DNA of 64,000 nt from Flavobacterium psychraerolatum (lineage in GTDB: Bacteria; Bacteroidota; Bacteroidia; Flavobacteriales; Flavobacteriaceae), in NCBI RefSeq assembly GCF_025960985.1, contig NZ_JAOQMX010000002.1, positions 1 to 64,000 on the forward strand, given 5' to 3'. The notes below the pieces were generated by a model, which did no database searches, had not been told where the DNA came from, and saw nothing but the letters and a program-made list of their open reading frames with translations. Shown here one piece after another: positions 8,686 to 17,953 of the stretch; the first letter of the stretch is position 1; every line of letters begins with the position of its first letter. The translations under genes were made by a program, and so were the position numbers.

Positions 8686-10158
8686 ATGTTCAAAAACTTC
8701 AAAATAGCAATGCTCTCGCTACGTATCAGGATATTTCTATCGATGATTGTAGTGATTGTTGTTGCATCTGCCTTGTTGGCTTCTATTTCGATTATTCAAT
8801 TTAAAAATGAAGCTAAGGAGTACCATCAAGAACGATTAGAACGCAAGGAAAATGCTGTACGCGAACACATCAACTATGTTCTCGCTACTACAACCTATCC
8901 CCTCACTACAGAAAATTTAGATTTAATTTTTAAAGATAAAATTCACGAATTAGCTCATATACATAATATTGAAATCAATATTTATAGTCTAAATGGATTG
9001 CTTCTTAAAAGTTCTAAAGAAACTTTTTCGGTTGACAAAAAAGCATTGCCAATACCCAAATATATCTTAAAATTGGTTCGTTCCTCTATCGAAAAACGAT
9101 ATGTAGACATCAAAACAATTAACGGAATTAAAAATCGTTCCTCTTATACTCAAATTAAAGACGACAAATTCAAACCGCTAGGTATCTTAAATCTCCCTTA
9201 TCTAGAGGACGATGGTTATTATGACAAAGAACTACACGGTTTCTTGATTCGATTGGGACAAGTATATTCGTTTATGTTGATTGTAGCCTTTGCATTGGCA
9301 TACTTCTTATCTTCTTATATCACTAAATCACTTAAAACTATTTCGGATAAAATGTACGAAACAACTTTGAGTCAAAAGAATAAGAAAATTGTACTCGAAG
9401 CGAGTAGTAAAGAGATTAACTCCTTAATCGCAGCTTATAATCGAATGGTGGATGAATTAGAGATTAGTGCTGTAAAACTGGCCCAAGGTGAACGAGAAGA
9501 AGCCTGGCGCGAGATGGCAAAACAAGTAGCACACGAAATTAAAAATCCGTTGACACCAATGCGATTAACAGTACAGAGTTTTGAACGAAGGTTCAATCCA
9601 AACGACCCTGAGATTCATCAGAAAATGAAGGATTACTCAGATACACTGATTCAACAAATTGACACAATGAGTGCAGTAGCTTCGGCATTTTCTAACTTTG
9701 CTTCAATGCCTGCGCAACAAAATGAAACGTTGAATGTTGTAGAAGTAGTTGAATTAACATTAGATATTTTCAACGAAGACCACATCGTGTTTAATGCTGA
9801 ATCTCCTGAAATTATATCGAAAATTGACCGAACACAACTCATTCGAATCATTACCAATTTGGTCAAAAATGCGATTCAATCCATCCCAGAAGAACAAGAA
9901 AATAAAACAGTAATTGTTGGAATAAAAAGTGAAAATAATCAAGTTTTGATTACCGTTGAAGACTTTGGAATCGGAATTAAACCCGAAGATAGCGCAAGAG
10001 TATTCGAGCCAAAATTTACAACCAAAAGTAGCGGGATGGGATTGGGATTGAGTATTATCAAAAACATCATTGAAAATTACAAAGGAACAATTATCTTTGA
10101 GTCAATCTATGGTGAAGGAACACGTTTTACCGTTTCCTTGCCAATTATTAACTCTTAA
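8686..10158 (+). CDS. membrane sensor histidine kinase, NtrY-like
   Basis: A 490-residue two-component sensor. Helix 1 (about 12-38) and helix 2 (about 190-212) flank an extracytoplasmic domain of about 150 residues. A HAMP-like linker (213-265) follows, then the phospho-acceptor region with H283 in AHEIKNPLTPMRL. The ATPase domain has the N box NLVKNAIQS, G1 DFGIGI and G2 GMGLGLSI. The ATG at 8686 is chosen over an in-frame GTG at 8665. No response regulator gene is adjacent; the next gene, an enoyl-CoA hydratase, begins 10 bases downstream. The signal sensed is unknown. Confidence 0.9.
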   Translation: MFKNFKIAMLSLRIRIFLSMIVVIVVASALLASISIIQFKNEAKEYHQERLERKENAVREHINYVLATTTYPLTTENLDLIFKDKIHELAHIHNIEINIYSLNGLLLKSSKETFSVDKKALPIPKYILKLVRSSIEKRYVDIKTINGIKNRSSYTQIKDDKFKPLGILNLPYLEDDGYYDKELHGFLIRLGQVYSFMLIVAFALAYFLSSYITKSLKTISDKMYETTLSQKNKKIVLEASSKEINSLIAAYNRMVDELEISAVKLAQGEREEAWREMAKQVAHEIKNPLTPMRLTVQSFERRFNPNDPEIHQKMKDYSDTLIQQIDTMSAVASAFSNFASMPAQQNETLNVVEVVELTLDIFNEDHIVFNAESPEIISKIDRTQLIRIITNLVKNAIQSIPEEQENKTVIVGIKSENNQVLITVEDFGIGIKPEDSARVFEPKFTTKSSGMGLGLSIIKNIIENYKGTIIFESIYGEGTRFTVSLPIINS

Positions 10159-10168
10159 TAAATTCAAG

Positions 10169-10951
10169 ATGGACTATACTACAATATTAGTTAGTGTACA
10201 AGAAAATATAGCTACTCTTACTATCAATCGTCCCACAAAACTAAATGCACTCAACAAAGAAACAATTACAGAGTTGCACGATGCATTCAAAGCCTTAGAA
10301 CAAAATAGTGCTGTACGTGTTATTCTTCTAACTGGTAGTGGCGAAAAAGCATTTGTTGCAGGTGCAGACATTTCAGAATTTGCTAATTTTTCATCAGATG
10401 AAGGAACTTCTTTGGCGGCACATGGACAAGAGATCTTGTTTGATTTTGTACAAAATTTAAAAAAACCAGTCATCGCTGCTATTAATGGATTTGCTTTGGG
10501 TGGCGGACTCGAATTGGCAATGGCATGTCACATAAGAGTAGCATCTGATAATGCAAAAATGGGATTACCGGAGTTAACCTTAGGATTGATTCCCGGTTAT
10601 GGAGGTACCCAACGTTTACCGCAGCTAGTAGGTAAAGGTCGAGCAATGGAGATGATTCTTACCGCAGGAATGATTCCTGCTGATGAAGCTCTAAAAATCG
10701 GACTTGTAAACCATGTCGTTCCGCAACCGGAGTTACTTACCTTTTGCGAAGGCATTGCTTTAAAAATAGTTAAGAATGCTCCTCTAGCCATTACCAAAGC
10801 CATTCAGTCCATAAATGCCAACTTTAAAGATGGAGAAAACGGTTTTGAAATTGAAATCAACTCTTTTGGAGCATCATTTGACACCAAAGATTTTAAAGAA
10901 GGTACTGCTGCTTTTTTAGAAAAAAGAAAAGCTCAGTTTACCGGCGAATAA
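10169..10951 (+). CDS. enoyl-CoA hydratase/isomerase (crotonase family)
   Basis: A 260-residue crotonase-fold enzyme, probably hydrating short-chain trans-2-enoyl-CoA in fatty-acid or amino-acid breakdown. The oxyanion-hole segments are clear (AFVAGADISEF and NGFALGGGLELAMACH). The catalytic glutamate region is MGLPELTLGLIPGYGGTQRLP, with both glutamates expected of a hydratase. The frame runs upstream into the kinase gene, but homology starts with MDYTTILV at the ATG at 10169, 10 bases past the kinase stop. Subfamily-level substrate cannot be fixed from the sequence. Confidence 0.92.
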   Translation: MDYTTILVSVQENIATLTINRPTKLNALNKETITELHDAFKALEQNSAVRVILLTGSGEKAFVAGADISEFANFSSDEGTSLAAHGQEILFDFVQNLKKPVIAAINGFALGGGLELAMACHIRVASDNAKMGLPELTLGLIPGYGGTQRLPQLVGKGRAMEMILTAGMIPADEALKIGLVNHVVPQPELLTFCEGIALKIVKNAPLAITKAIQSINANFKDGENGFEIEINSFGASFDTKDFKEGTAAFLEKRKAQFTGE

Positions 10952-10979
10952 AAAACTCATTATTACAAAAAAACAACCT

Positions 10980-11381
10980 ATGTCATTCAACCCCTTATTT
11001 GCAGAATTTTGGCAAAAAGTAATCGAGAGTATTCACAACGGCACCTATGCTAAATTAACTTTGGCGAAAACCATTGGTGATACTGAATTAAAAAATATCT
11101 ACGTAAGACCTGTTCTAGAAGGTGAGAATGCTTTCAAAATGTCGGTAATTGCTCGATACAAAACAGAGGAAATAGAAAGTTTTCATTCTCTTGAAGATAC
11201 TTTTGCATTTCTCGTTCCTTATATGAACAATCCTTTTTTGACAGCTTTGCTCTTCACAACAGAAAATGACCTGACTTTTAAACTAAACAAAAAAAGGGTA
11301 GCTAGAATTATTGACCAAGCGCCTACTTTCAAGAATGCTTCAGATGTGATTATTGAAATGAAAGACAAAGGGATTGTCTAA
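10980..11381 (+). CDS. conserved hypothetical protein, 133 aa
   Basis: I do not recognise this family. It is a soluble protein without signal peptide or membrane segment, starting MSFNPLFAEFWQKVIES, with alternating charged strands and helices and no obvious catalytic motif. It begins 28 bases after the enoyl-CoA hydratase and is followed by a hairpin terminator, so it probably ends the kinase-hydratase operon. Codon use looks like its neighbours. Confidence 0.75.
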   Translation: MSFNPLFAEFWQKVIESIHNGTYAKLTLAKTIGDTELKNIYVRPVLEGENAFKMSVIARYKTEEIESFHSLEDTFAFLVPYMNNPFLTALLFTTENDLTFKLNKKRVARIIDQAPTFKNASDVIIEMKDKGIV

Positions 11382-11402
11382 TTACACCGTCAAGTCAGAT
11401 AT

Positions 11403-11450
11403 CAGTTGTTAGTTTTCTATTTTAAAGACTAACAACTGCTACCTGATTTT
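11403..11450. terminator. bidirectional terminator between convergent genes
   Basis: CAGTTGTTAGT (11403-11413) pairs perfectly with ACTAACAACTG (11428-11438); flanking TCAG/CTGA can extend it. A short T-run at 11447-11450 serves the plus strand. It lies between the 133-aa gene and the HD hydrolase. Confidence 0.7.
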
Positions 11451-12101
11451 CTACAATTCTCCTTCCCATTCTGCATAGAATTGGGATAGAAAACCTTGCA
11501 TGTATTGGTGCCTTTCATTGGCTATTTTTTTACCAGAAACGGTATTCATAGTATCTTTTAACAACAATAGTTTTTCGTAAAAGTGATTGATGGTTGGAGC
11601 AGTACTTTGTTTGTATTCCTCTTTGGTCATATTCATTTTAGGATCAATATTAGGGTCATACATGGCTCTATTTTTAAAACCTCCATAATTGAAGGCTCTA
11701 GCAATTCCGATAGCACCAATGGCATCCAAACGATCAGCATCTTGCACAACCGCTAATTCTTTTGAACTAAACTTTTTATCGAAATTCCCTCCTTTGAATG
11801 AAATATTCTCAATGATAGCTAATACATGTACAATAATATTTTCATCCACTTGTTGTGCTTCTAGAAATACACGAGCTGTTTTTGGCCCAACGGTTTCGTC
11901 ACCATCATGAAACTTGCTATCGGCGATATCATGCAACAAAGCTCCTAGCTTTACTATAGTTAAATCACAATCTTCCTCTTGAGCAATCAACAAAGCGTTT
12001 TTATATACTCTTTCAATATGAAACCAATCATGACCACCTTCTGCACCTTTCAATTTTTCTTTTACAAAAATGATGGTATTATTAATTAAATCTAAATTCA
12101 T
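11451..12101 (-). CDS. HD-domain metal-dependent phosphohydrolase
   Basis: A 216-residue HD superfamily protein, like the small YedJ/uncharacterised hydrolase group. Metal-ligand motifs are visible: the first histidine in GGHDWFHIERVY, the HD pair in GALLHDIADSKFHDGDE, a later histidine in VLAIIENISFKGG, and the aspartate in VVQDADRLDAIGAIGIARAF. Such proteins usually act on nucleotides or other phosphate esters; the true substrate is unknown. It lies 81 bases downstream of the desaturase gene, after a terminator, so it is probably transcribed on its own. Confidence 0.88.
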   Translation of the reverse strand: MNLDLINNTIIFVKEKLKGAEGGHDWFHIERVYKNALLIAQEEDCDLTIVKLGALLHDIADSKFHDGDETVGPKTARVFLEAQQVDENIIVHVLAIIENISFKGGNFDKKFSSKELAVVQDADRLDAIGAIGIARAFNYGGFKNRAMYDPNIDPKMNMTKEEYKQSTAPTINHFYEKLLLLKDTMNTVSGKKIANERHQYMQGFLSQFYAEWEGEL

Positions 12102-12116
12102 TCTAAATATATTTTA

Positions 12117-12161
12117 TAAAAAATGCTGATTCTAAAGTTTAAAAAACTTAAAAATCAGCAT
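12117..12161 (-). terminator. terminator of the plsC-desaturase operon
   Basis: ATGCTGATT (12123-12131) and AATCAGCAT (12153-12161) form a 9-bp stem; read leftward it is followed by a run of T on the minus strand (bases 12117-12122). Confidence 0.75.
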
Positions 12162-12182
12162 TCTATTATTCTATTAGGATTA

Positions 12183-13169
12183 TTACAATCTTGCTGGTTC
12201 CACCCATTTAAAAATGTGCGATTCTTTTGGAATCACAATTCTTTCAGATATTTTTGCCATTCTTCCTGGTAATTTCATCAAGTAATCACGTGCTTTTTCG
12301 GCTTCATCCGTCAAACCAACCATCTTATCAATTTCCCATTTAATAATTAACTTTTGCATGATATCTACATAATCATTGGCAGTATAAACACCAATACGTT
12401 GTGCAGAATCTGAAAATTGCTCAAAAGCAGAACCAATTTTTTGTCCTGACTCTCTCAAGAAATGAGCTGGCATCACAATCTTAGCTTTCATCATGTATTG
12501 AAAAGCAAGCATCATCTCACTTGGATCGACTTTGAAAATTTCGGTAACAAAATGGCTGTATGCATGATGGTGACGCATTTCGTCTCCAGCAATCATCTTA
12601 CACATTTTAGCTAGTTTTTTATCGCCATAACCTTTTGCCAATTGAGACACTCTATTGTGTGAAACGTAGGTTGCCAATTCTTGAAAACTCGTGTACACAA
12701 AGTTTTTGTATGGATCTCTACCTGTTCCAATATCAAAACCATCGTTGATTAAATGCTGAGAAGTCATCTCGACCTCACGCATGTTCACACGACCTGAGAG
12801 ATAAATATACTTATTCAACAAATCACCATGACGATTTTCTTCTCCAGTCCATTGGCGAACCCATTTGGCCCAGCTATTGCGCTCTAGGTTATCTACCCCT
12901 TCTACTTCCATCAACCAATTTTCATAGGTTGGCAAAGCTTCTTCGGTAATCATATCTCCTACCATAGCAACCCAAAAATCATACGGTAAATCCTTAGAGA
13001 TTTCACGTAATTCCTTTACCTCTTCTAGAAAATTATCACTTTCAGAATTTGGTAAAAAATCAGATGGCTGCCATATTTCTTCTACAGGAATTAGATACTG
13101 ATCCACAAAACTGTCGACTCTTTTTTCTAAAAACTGCATTACTTCTAATCTAATATTCTTTATTGACAT
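12183..13169 (-). CDS. acyl-ACP desaturase (ferritin-like di-iron)
   Basis: A 328-residue soluble desaturase that introduces a cis double bond into stearoyl- or palmitoyl-ACP. Both di-iron motifs are intact: EENRH at about 110-114 and DEMRH at about 196-200, each followed by histidines typical of this type-2 family. It begins 12 bases downstream of an acyltransferase, so the pair probably controls unsaturation and assembly of membrane phospholipid, useful in a cold-adapted flavobacterium. A strong hairpin terminator follows. Confidence 0.93.
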   Translation of the reverse strand: MSIKNIRLEVMQFLEKRVDSFVDQYLIPVEEIWQPSDFLPNSESDNFLEEVKELREISKDLPYDFWVAMVGDMITEEALPTYENWLMEVEGVDNLERNSWAKWVRQWTGEENRHGDLLNKYIYLSGRVNMREVEMTSQHLINDGFDIGTGRDPYKNFVYTSFQELATYVSHNRVSQLAKGYGDKKLAKMCKMIAGDEMRHHHAYSHFVTEIFKVDPSEMMLAFQYMMKAKIVMPAHFLRESGQKIGSAFEQFSDSAQRIGVYTANDYVDIMQKLIIKWEIDKMVGLTDEAEKARDYLMKLPGRMAKISERIVIPKESHIFKWVEPARL

Positions 13170-13181
13170 TGTCTACTTTTT

Positions 13182-13916
13182 TTAAAATTGTATATCTTTC
13201 TTTACTTCGCGTTCTGTTTTCTCTATTAATTCTGTAAAAGTAAAATCACTTACCTTTAATGGAGTCTGGATAGTGAAACGCAAACTATTACCTAAACCTA
13301 CAGGAAAAAAACCAAAACGAACCATCTTCCAGGAATTATTAATTGTAATAGGCACCACATAGGCCGACGGTGCATATTTACATAATATTTTGAGACCACT
13401 TTGAGCGAATTCTTTCGGTGCACCAGTTTTACTTCGAGTACCTTCGGGGAAAATAACAGCTGTACGGTTATTTTTCTCAATATACTCCGATAATCCTTTA
13501 ATCAACGGAATAGCTTGTTTAGGATCTTTTCGATCAATCAAAACAGAACCACCGTGACGTAAATTATACGAAACACTTGGAATTCCCTTACCTAATTCTT
13601 TCTTACTTACAAATTTACAATGAAAACGCCTCAAAAACCAAATCATTGCTATGATATCGTACATACTTTGATGATTTGCCACAAAAATCAATGGAACACC
13701 TTCCGGTATTCTATCCGAATTTTCAAATTTATACGTAGTTCCTACTAAGTTAGTGCATTTTATCAACATAAAGTTCAAATAATCAACACTTTTTTTATGG
13801 GCTTGATACCCAAAAAAACGAAAACAGATCCACTGTATAGGATGGAAAATAAACAAAGCAAGTCCAAATAACAAATAATACATTATTGATATAGGATAGG
13901 ATATTATCTTTTGCAT
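13182..13916 (-). CDS. plsC: 1-acyl-sn-glycerol-3-phosphate acyltransferase (PlsC family)
   Basis: Transfers an acyl chain to lysophosphatidic acid at the inner membrane to make phosphatidic acid. The family motifs are visible: NHQSMYD (H-x4-D catalytic pair), VLIDR, and FPEGTRSKTGAP. An N-terminal hydrophobic helix anchors it. The frame extends upstream to 13994, but a -7 box at 13934-13941 lies inside that extension, so the ATG at 13916 (MQKIISYP, 244 aa) is preferred. It is one of two PlsC-like proteins in the window and is co-transcribed with the acyl-ACP desaturase. Confidence 0.9.
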   Translation of the reverse strand: MQKIISYPISIMYYLLFGLALFIFHPIQWICFRFFGYQAHKKSVDYLNFMLIKCTNLVGTTYKFENSDRIPEGVPLIFVANHQSMYDIIAMIWFLRRFHCKFVSKKELGKGIPSVSYNLRHGGSVLIDRKDPKQAIPLIKGLSEYIEKNNRTAVIFPEGTRSKTGAPKEFAQSGLKILCKYAPSAYVVPITINNSWKMVRFGFFPVGLGNSLRFTIQTPLKVSDFTFTELIEKTEREVKKDIQF

Positions 13917-13933
13917 GCTTAAAAAATTAGATG

Positions 13934-13941
13934 CAAAAGTA
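13934..13941 (-). promoter_or_regulatory. plsC -7 promoter element
   Basis: TACTTTTG on the minus strand fits TAnnTTTG; start would be near 13928, about 12 bases before the ATG at 13916. No clear -33. Confidence 0.5.
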
Positions 13942-14042
13942 ACAAATAATTTTTTAGCACTATTTAATTCCGAAACAATATTAGCTTGACGCATTAATTG
14001 TACCTTTACACCCTAGAATAGTAGCTTTTTTTCAACAACAAT

Positions 14043-14423
14043 ATGAACTTTACTTACCCCAAAGCAGCCAAACTTAAGAGCAAAATAAAAATTGGATTAT
14101 TATTTTCCAACGGTCAATCTGTTTCCAAATATCCCTTGCGAATGGTTTATTATCCTGGAGCAGTTGGTGAAGATGCAAGAACACAAATAGGCGTTTCTGT
14201 TTCTAAAAAAAACTTTAAAAAAGCAGTCGATCGCAATTATTTCAAAAGAGTCCTTAGAGAAACGTATCGTCTCAACAAACATTTATTACTTGACAACTTA
14301 GATCAACCTTACTCATTTATGTTGTTTTATCAAACCAAAGACCGTTTAACCTTTGAAGAAATCAATACCAAAACAATTCAATTGTTTGAGAAATTTTTGT
14401 TACAAACAAAAAAAACAGAATAA
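14043..14423 (+). CDS. rnpA: ribonuclease P protein component
   Basis: Basic 126-residue protein that pairs with the RNase P RNA to mature tRNA 5' ends. The family signature is seen in ISVSKKNFKKAVDRNYFKRVLRETYR, with the RNR-like basic motif (here DRNYFKR) and flanking lysines. In many bacteria rnpA follows rpmH near the replication origin, but here neither rpmH nor dnaA is adjacent; it sits between an acyltransferase (divergent) and an S41 protease 54 bases downstream. Confidence 0.93.
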   Translation: MNFTYPKAAKLKSKIKIGLLFSNGQSVSKYPLRMVYYPGAVGEDARTQIGVSVSKKNFKKAVDRNYFKRVLRETYRLNKHLLLDNLDQPYSFMLFYQTKDRLTFEEINTKTIQLFEKFLLQTKKTE

Positions 14424-14477
14424 CTATCCTTTTTTTGTATTTTTAGCCTGCACTATTCACATCCTTAAATTATAAAA

Positions 14478-16115
14478 ATGAAATCCCTTTTCCAAAAAAA
14501 AGTAATCATTCCTGTAGTAGCCTCAGCATTTTTGTTTGTTGGTGCTAGTTTTAAAGATAATTTTTTTGAAATTGCAAAGCAAATAGAAATCTTCACAACC
14601 CTATTTAAAGAATTAAACACCAATTATGTAGACGAAATAAATCCTGGTGAATTAATGGATAAGGCTATTAAGTCAATGCTTGCAAGTCTTGATCCTTATA
14701 CTGTTTATTTTAACGAGCAAGATGTATTGCGATTCAAAATCAATAATACAGGTGAATATACGGGTATTGGTGCAATGATTACTAGAAAAGAAGGTAAAAT
14801 AATTATAAGAGAAGTTTATAAAAATTTTCCAGCAGATAAAGCAGGATTAAAAGCGGGAGATGAAATTATAAAAATTGGTGATGTATTGTTAGCCGACTTC
14901 CAAGAAGATGCTTCTCAACTGTTTAGAGGGGCAAAAAACACCAAAATTGACATTCAGTACATTCGACAAGGAAAAACGACTAGCGGACAAATAATACTGG
15001 ACGAGGTAGAAATAAAATCTGTTCCTTACTTTGCAAAAATTGATGACAAAACAGGTTATATCGTTTTGGCACATTTTAATAAAAAAGCATCCAATGAAAC
15101 CAAAGAAGCTCTATTGGAATTAAAAAAGCAAGGAGTAGAACGAATTGTTTTGGATTTGAGAGGAAATCCAGGCGGATTATTAAACGAAGCCGTAAATATC
15201 TGCAATTTATTTGTTCCAAAAAATGAAATAATAGTTACCACAAAATCCAAAATAGATAAATATAACAATACCTACAAAACGTCTTATGAACCGGTAGATA
15301 CTGAAATTCCACTGGTAATTATTGTGAATGGTAGAAGTGCTTCAGCATCCGAAATTGTTTCTGGGGCCCTTCAAGATTTAGACAGAGCTGTTATTGTTGG
15401 GAGTCGCAGTTTTGGAAAAGGGCTTGTTCAAAGACCGATTGACTTGACTTATAACACCCAATTAAAAGTAACAATTTCTCGCTATTACACTCCATCTGGT
15501 AGGTGTATTCAAGCCTTAGATTATGCGCATAAGGATAAAAAAGGCCTTGCAACACGAACGGAAGAGAAAAATTACAATGCTTTTAAAACTCGAAAAGGCA
15601 GGACGGTTTATGATGGTGGCGGAATTCTACCTGACGTAGAAATGGCAGAAACAAAATCAAGTACTCTAGCAGAAGCTTTACAAAAAAACGAAGCAATTTT
15701 TAATTATGCAACAGCCTATTATTACAAGAATCCAGCTTTAGGAGAGCAATCTACAAGCTTCTCTGATGCTAATTACCAAGATTTTAAGAACTACCTTAAA
15801 ATACAAAAAATTTCCTTTGATACCGAAACAGAAGTGGCACTAAAAAACACTTTGGCTGCAGCCAAAAAAGAAAATATTGACCTTGCTATACAAAATGATT
15901 ATGAACAGTTACTACGTACGATTCAAAAAACTGAAGAAGAGTTACTAGATAAAAATAAACTAGAGATCAAAAATTTACTTCTAGAAGAAATCATCAAAAG
16001 ATATTCATATCAAGAAGGACTGTACCACTATTATTTGAAAAATAGTGCCGAGATTCAAAAATCGATTTCAATATTAAAAAACACGAGTGAATATCAAAAA
16101 ATTTTAAAACAATAG
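14478..16115 (+). CDS. S41-family carboxy-terminal processing protease
   Basis: A 545-residue periplasmic protease of the CtpA/Prc group. A signal peptide or anchor covers residues 1-24 (KKVIIPVVASAFLFVGASF). A PDZ domain spans about 90-165 (GIGAMI...GLKAGDEIIKI). The S41 domain holds the DLRGNPGG motif (227-234). By spacing to E. coli Prc the catalytic serine is S289 in GRSASASEI and the lysine K314 in SFGKGLVQ. A long helical C-terminal extension (about 400-545) follows. These proteases cleave envelope or lipoprotein tails. Its stop codon directly abuts the next gene. Confidence 0.93.
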   Translation: MKSLFQKKVIIPVVASAFLFVGASFKDNFFEIAKQIEIFTTLFKELNTNYVDEINPGELMDKAIKSMLASLDPYTVYFNEQDVLRFKINNTGEYTGIGAMITRKEGKIIIREVYKNFPADKAGLKAGDEIIKIGDVLLADFQEDASQLFRGAKNTKIDIQYIRQGKTTSGQIILDEVEIKSVPYFAKIDDKTGYIVLAHFNKKASNETKEALLELKKQGVERIVLDLRGNPGGLLNEAVNICNLFVPKNEIIVTTKSKIDKYNNTYKTSYEPVDTEIPLVIIVNGRSASASEIVSGALQDLDRAVIVGSRSFGKGLVQRPIDLTYNTQLKVTISRYYTPSGRCIQALDYAHKDKKGLATRTEEKNYNAFKTRKGRTVYDGGGILPDVEMAETKSSTLAEALQKNEAIFNYATAYYYKNPALGEQSTSFSDANYQDFKNYLKIQKISFDTETEVALKNTLAAAKKENIDLAIQNDYEQLLRTIQKTEEELLDKNKLEIKNLLLEEIIKRYSYQEGLYHYYLKNSAEIQKSISILKNTSEYQKILKQ

Positions 16116-16922
16116 GTGCCAAAAAGCTATTTAATATGGATTTACTTTGTTTTTAATCTTCTTTCGGCTCAAGAAAAGAGGATAGAAACCATCTATTTTA
16201 ATTTTGACAAATACGATATTAATCGTAAACAAGCGATAACTATTCTTGATTTTATTAAAGAAAATGATACATCAAAAATAGAATCTATTCAAATTTATGG
16301 CTATTGTGACGACCGAGGGAACAATGATTATAACTACAAATTATCTATAAAAAGAGTTGAAACGGTTCAAAACATACTAACTACTAATGGGTTTAATAAA
16401 AATAAAATTATAATTATCAAAGGCAAAGGTCGTGTTTTGATAAAGAAAGACACCATTGAAGACATAAGCAAAACAAGGTCTCAAAACAGAAGAGTAGACC
16501 TATTGATTATCCCAAAAAATAGTTTTGGACGAGGCATATACTCTTCATTACAGGACAAACATAAGGTAGGTGACCGAATCTACTTTGAAACTATTTTATT
16601 TGAATTAGGAAGCAGTAAACTAACTAAGAATTCTATAAGAGAGTTGGACAAAATCATATTACTCTTACATAAAAACAAGCATTTAGAATTTGAAATCAGA
16701 GGCCATGTTTGCTGTACTCCCAATAGTTTTAAAGATGCTATTGATCGTGAAACCAATGAAAGAAAATTATCTGTAAATAGAGCAAAAGCAGTCTTTAAAT
16801 ATTTAATAGCTAAAAGAATCAATAGTCTAAGAATGTCGTATAAAGGCTGCGGAAATAAATTCCCATTAGGGCAAGGAGCAGAAATGGATCGGAGAGTAGA
16901 GTTTTTGATCACTAAAATTTAA
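16116..16922 (+). CDS. envelope protein with two OmpA-like domains
   Basis: A 268-residue exported protein starting at a GTG immediately after the protease stop. A short signal peptide (about 1-18, ending LLSAQ) is followed by two OmpA-C-like domains in tandem. The first (about 22-130) has FNFDKYDI, YGYCDDRG and SQNRRVDLLI. The second (about 155-268) has LFELGSSKL, RGHVCC, LSVNRAKAVFKYL and MDRRVEFLI. Each repeats the family's peptidoglycan-binding pattern, though the second binding loop is altered around CCTPNS. There is no beta-barrel, so it is probably a soluble or loosely anchored wall-binding protein working with the protease. Confidence 0.8.
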   Translation: MPKSYLIWIYFVFNLLSAQEKRIETIYFNFDKYDINRKQAITILDFIKENDTSKIESIQIYGYCDDRGNNDYNYKLSIKRVETVQNILTTNGFNKNKIIIIKGKGRVLIKKDTIEDISKTRSQNRRVDLLIIPKNSFGRGIYSSLQDKHKVGDRIYFETILFELGSSKLTKNSIRELDKIILLLHKNKHLEFEIRGHVCCTPNSFKDAIDRETNERKLSVNRAKAVFKYLIAKRINSLRMSYKGCGNKFPLGQGAEMDRRVEFLITKI

Positions 16923-16928
16923 AAACCA

Positions 16929-17906
16929 CTATCTTTTAATGATAGCAACTGATTTGATGATTGCTTCGAGTTCATGCATAATATCTCTTTTTTCTTTGGA
17001 AGGAGAATAGCAAAAACCTTCTAATACCAAGGCACGACTGTATTCGTCATCAATAATCAAGTAGTTGATAAAAGGTCCCGTCATGAAGTCATTTTTAAGT
17101 TCCCAGGTACCTCTCATTTCATAGGCTGTTCTACCGTCTAATCTAATTTTGAAAAAGTAAGGTGAATATGCTTCTTCAGTAATCATATCTGTATTTGGTT
17201 CTCTACCGTGTATGTACAATTTACCAATCGAATCACGCATACTGATGATATTACTAATCAAATTATTCTTGTTTACAACATCATACAAAGGCACTTGATA
17301 AATCAACAAACTACTACTACCGCTTACAATCTCTTTTTTCAACCATAAAAAACTATGTTCATGCAACATGTACTTGTAATCTGCGGGCACATTGATATCA
17401 ATATGAAATTTATTTTCAATAATTTTAGGATTTAAAATTTCTTTTCCAATCTCTTTCTGGCTTTCTTCTATTTCAGTTTGACGAATCGTAGCAACTATTG
17501 ATGGACTTTGCTTTTCAAGAATAGACAAAATATCTGCAGCAGTTCTACCCGAAATATGAAACACATTTTGTGGAGACGCATATTGATCGGTGATGATTTC
17601 AAATTTATTAATATCTTCCTTTTTAACTACAATAATATTACGGCTATCAGTAATGAAACCTTCTAGTAATTTGGTCGAATATTGATTGATGTTAAAGAGT
17701 GGTTCTTCTTGAGGCAATCCAAGTACTGGCGAAGCAAATTTGTTTCGAATACTATCCCCTATTTCACCATTCCACAGCTGGTCTTCAATAACAACAGATA
17801 TGCTATTAATCTTTCCTGTCGTTTTTTTGGTAACGGCATCATCACTGTTTTTACAAGAGTAGAAAAAAAGTGTTAGTACTATAAATAAAAAATGGGCCTT
17901 ATTCAT
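16929..17906 (-). CDS. DUF4837 lipoprotein
   Basis: A 325-residue predicted lipoprotein: the N-terminus MNKAHFLFIVLTLFFYSCKN has a lipobox with Cys near 18. The body matches what I recall of DUF4837, a Bacteroidota-only family of unknown function (VVIEDQLWNGEIGDSIR, and RGTWELKNDFMTGPFINYLI near the end). It lies 47 bases downstream of the LysM transglycosylase and on the same strand, so the two may be one operon acting at the cell wall. No catalytic motif is visible. Confidence 0.82.
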   Translation of the reverse strand: MNKAHFLFIVLTLFFYSCKNSDDAVTKKTTGKINSISVVIEDQLWNGEIGDSIRNKFASPVLGLPQEEPLFNINQYSTKLLEGFITDSRNIIVVKKEDINKFEIITDQYASPQNVFHISGRTAADILSILEKQSPSIVATIRQTEIEESQKEIGKEILNPKIIENKFHIDINVPADYKYMLHEHSFLWLKKEIVSGSSSLLIYQVPLYDVVNKNNLISNIISMRDSIGKLYIHGREPNTDMITEEAYSPYFFKIRLDGRTAYEMRGTWELKNDFMTGPFINYLIIDDEYSRALVLEGFCYSPSKEKRDIMHELEAIIKSVAIIKR

Positions 17907-17953
17907 AATTGTATTATTATAATAAAACCCAAATTTATAGAAGATTATTTTAA

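Noticed and set aside
14043..14423. rnpA as a marker of the replication origin
   Set aside because: rpmH, dnaA, yidC and gidA are all absent around it, so it does not mark oriC here.
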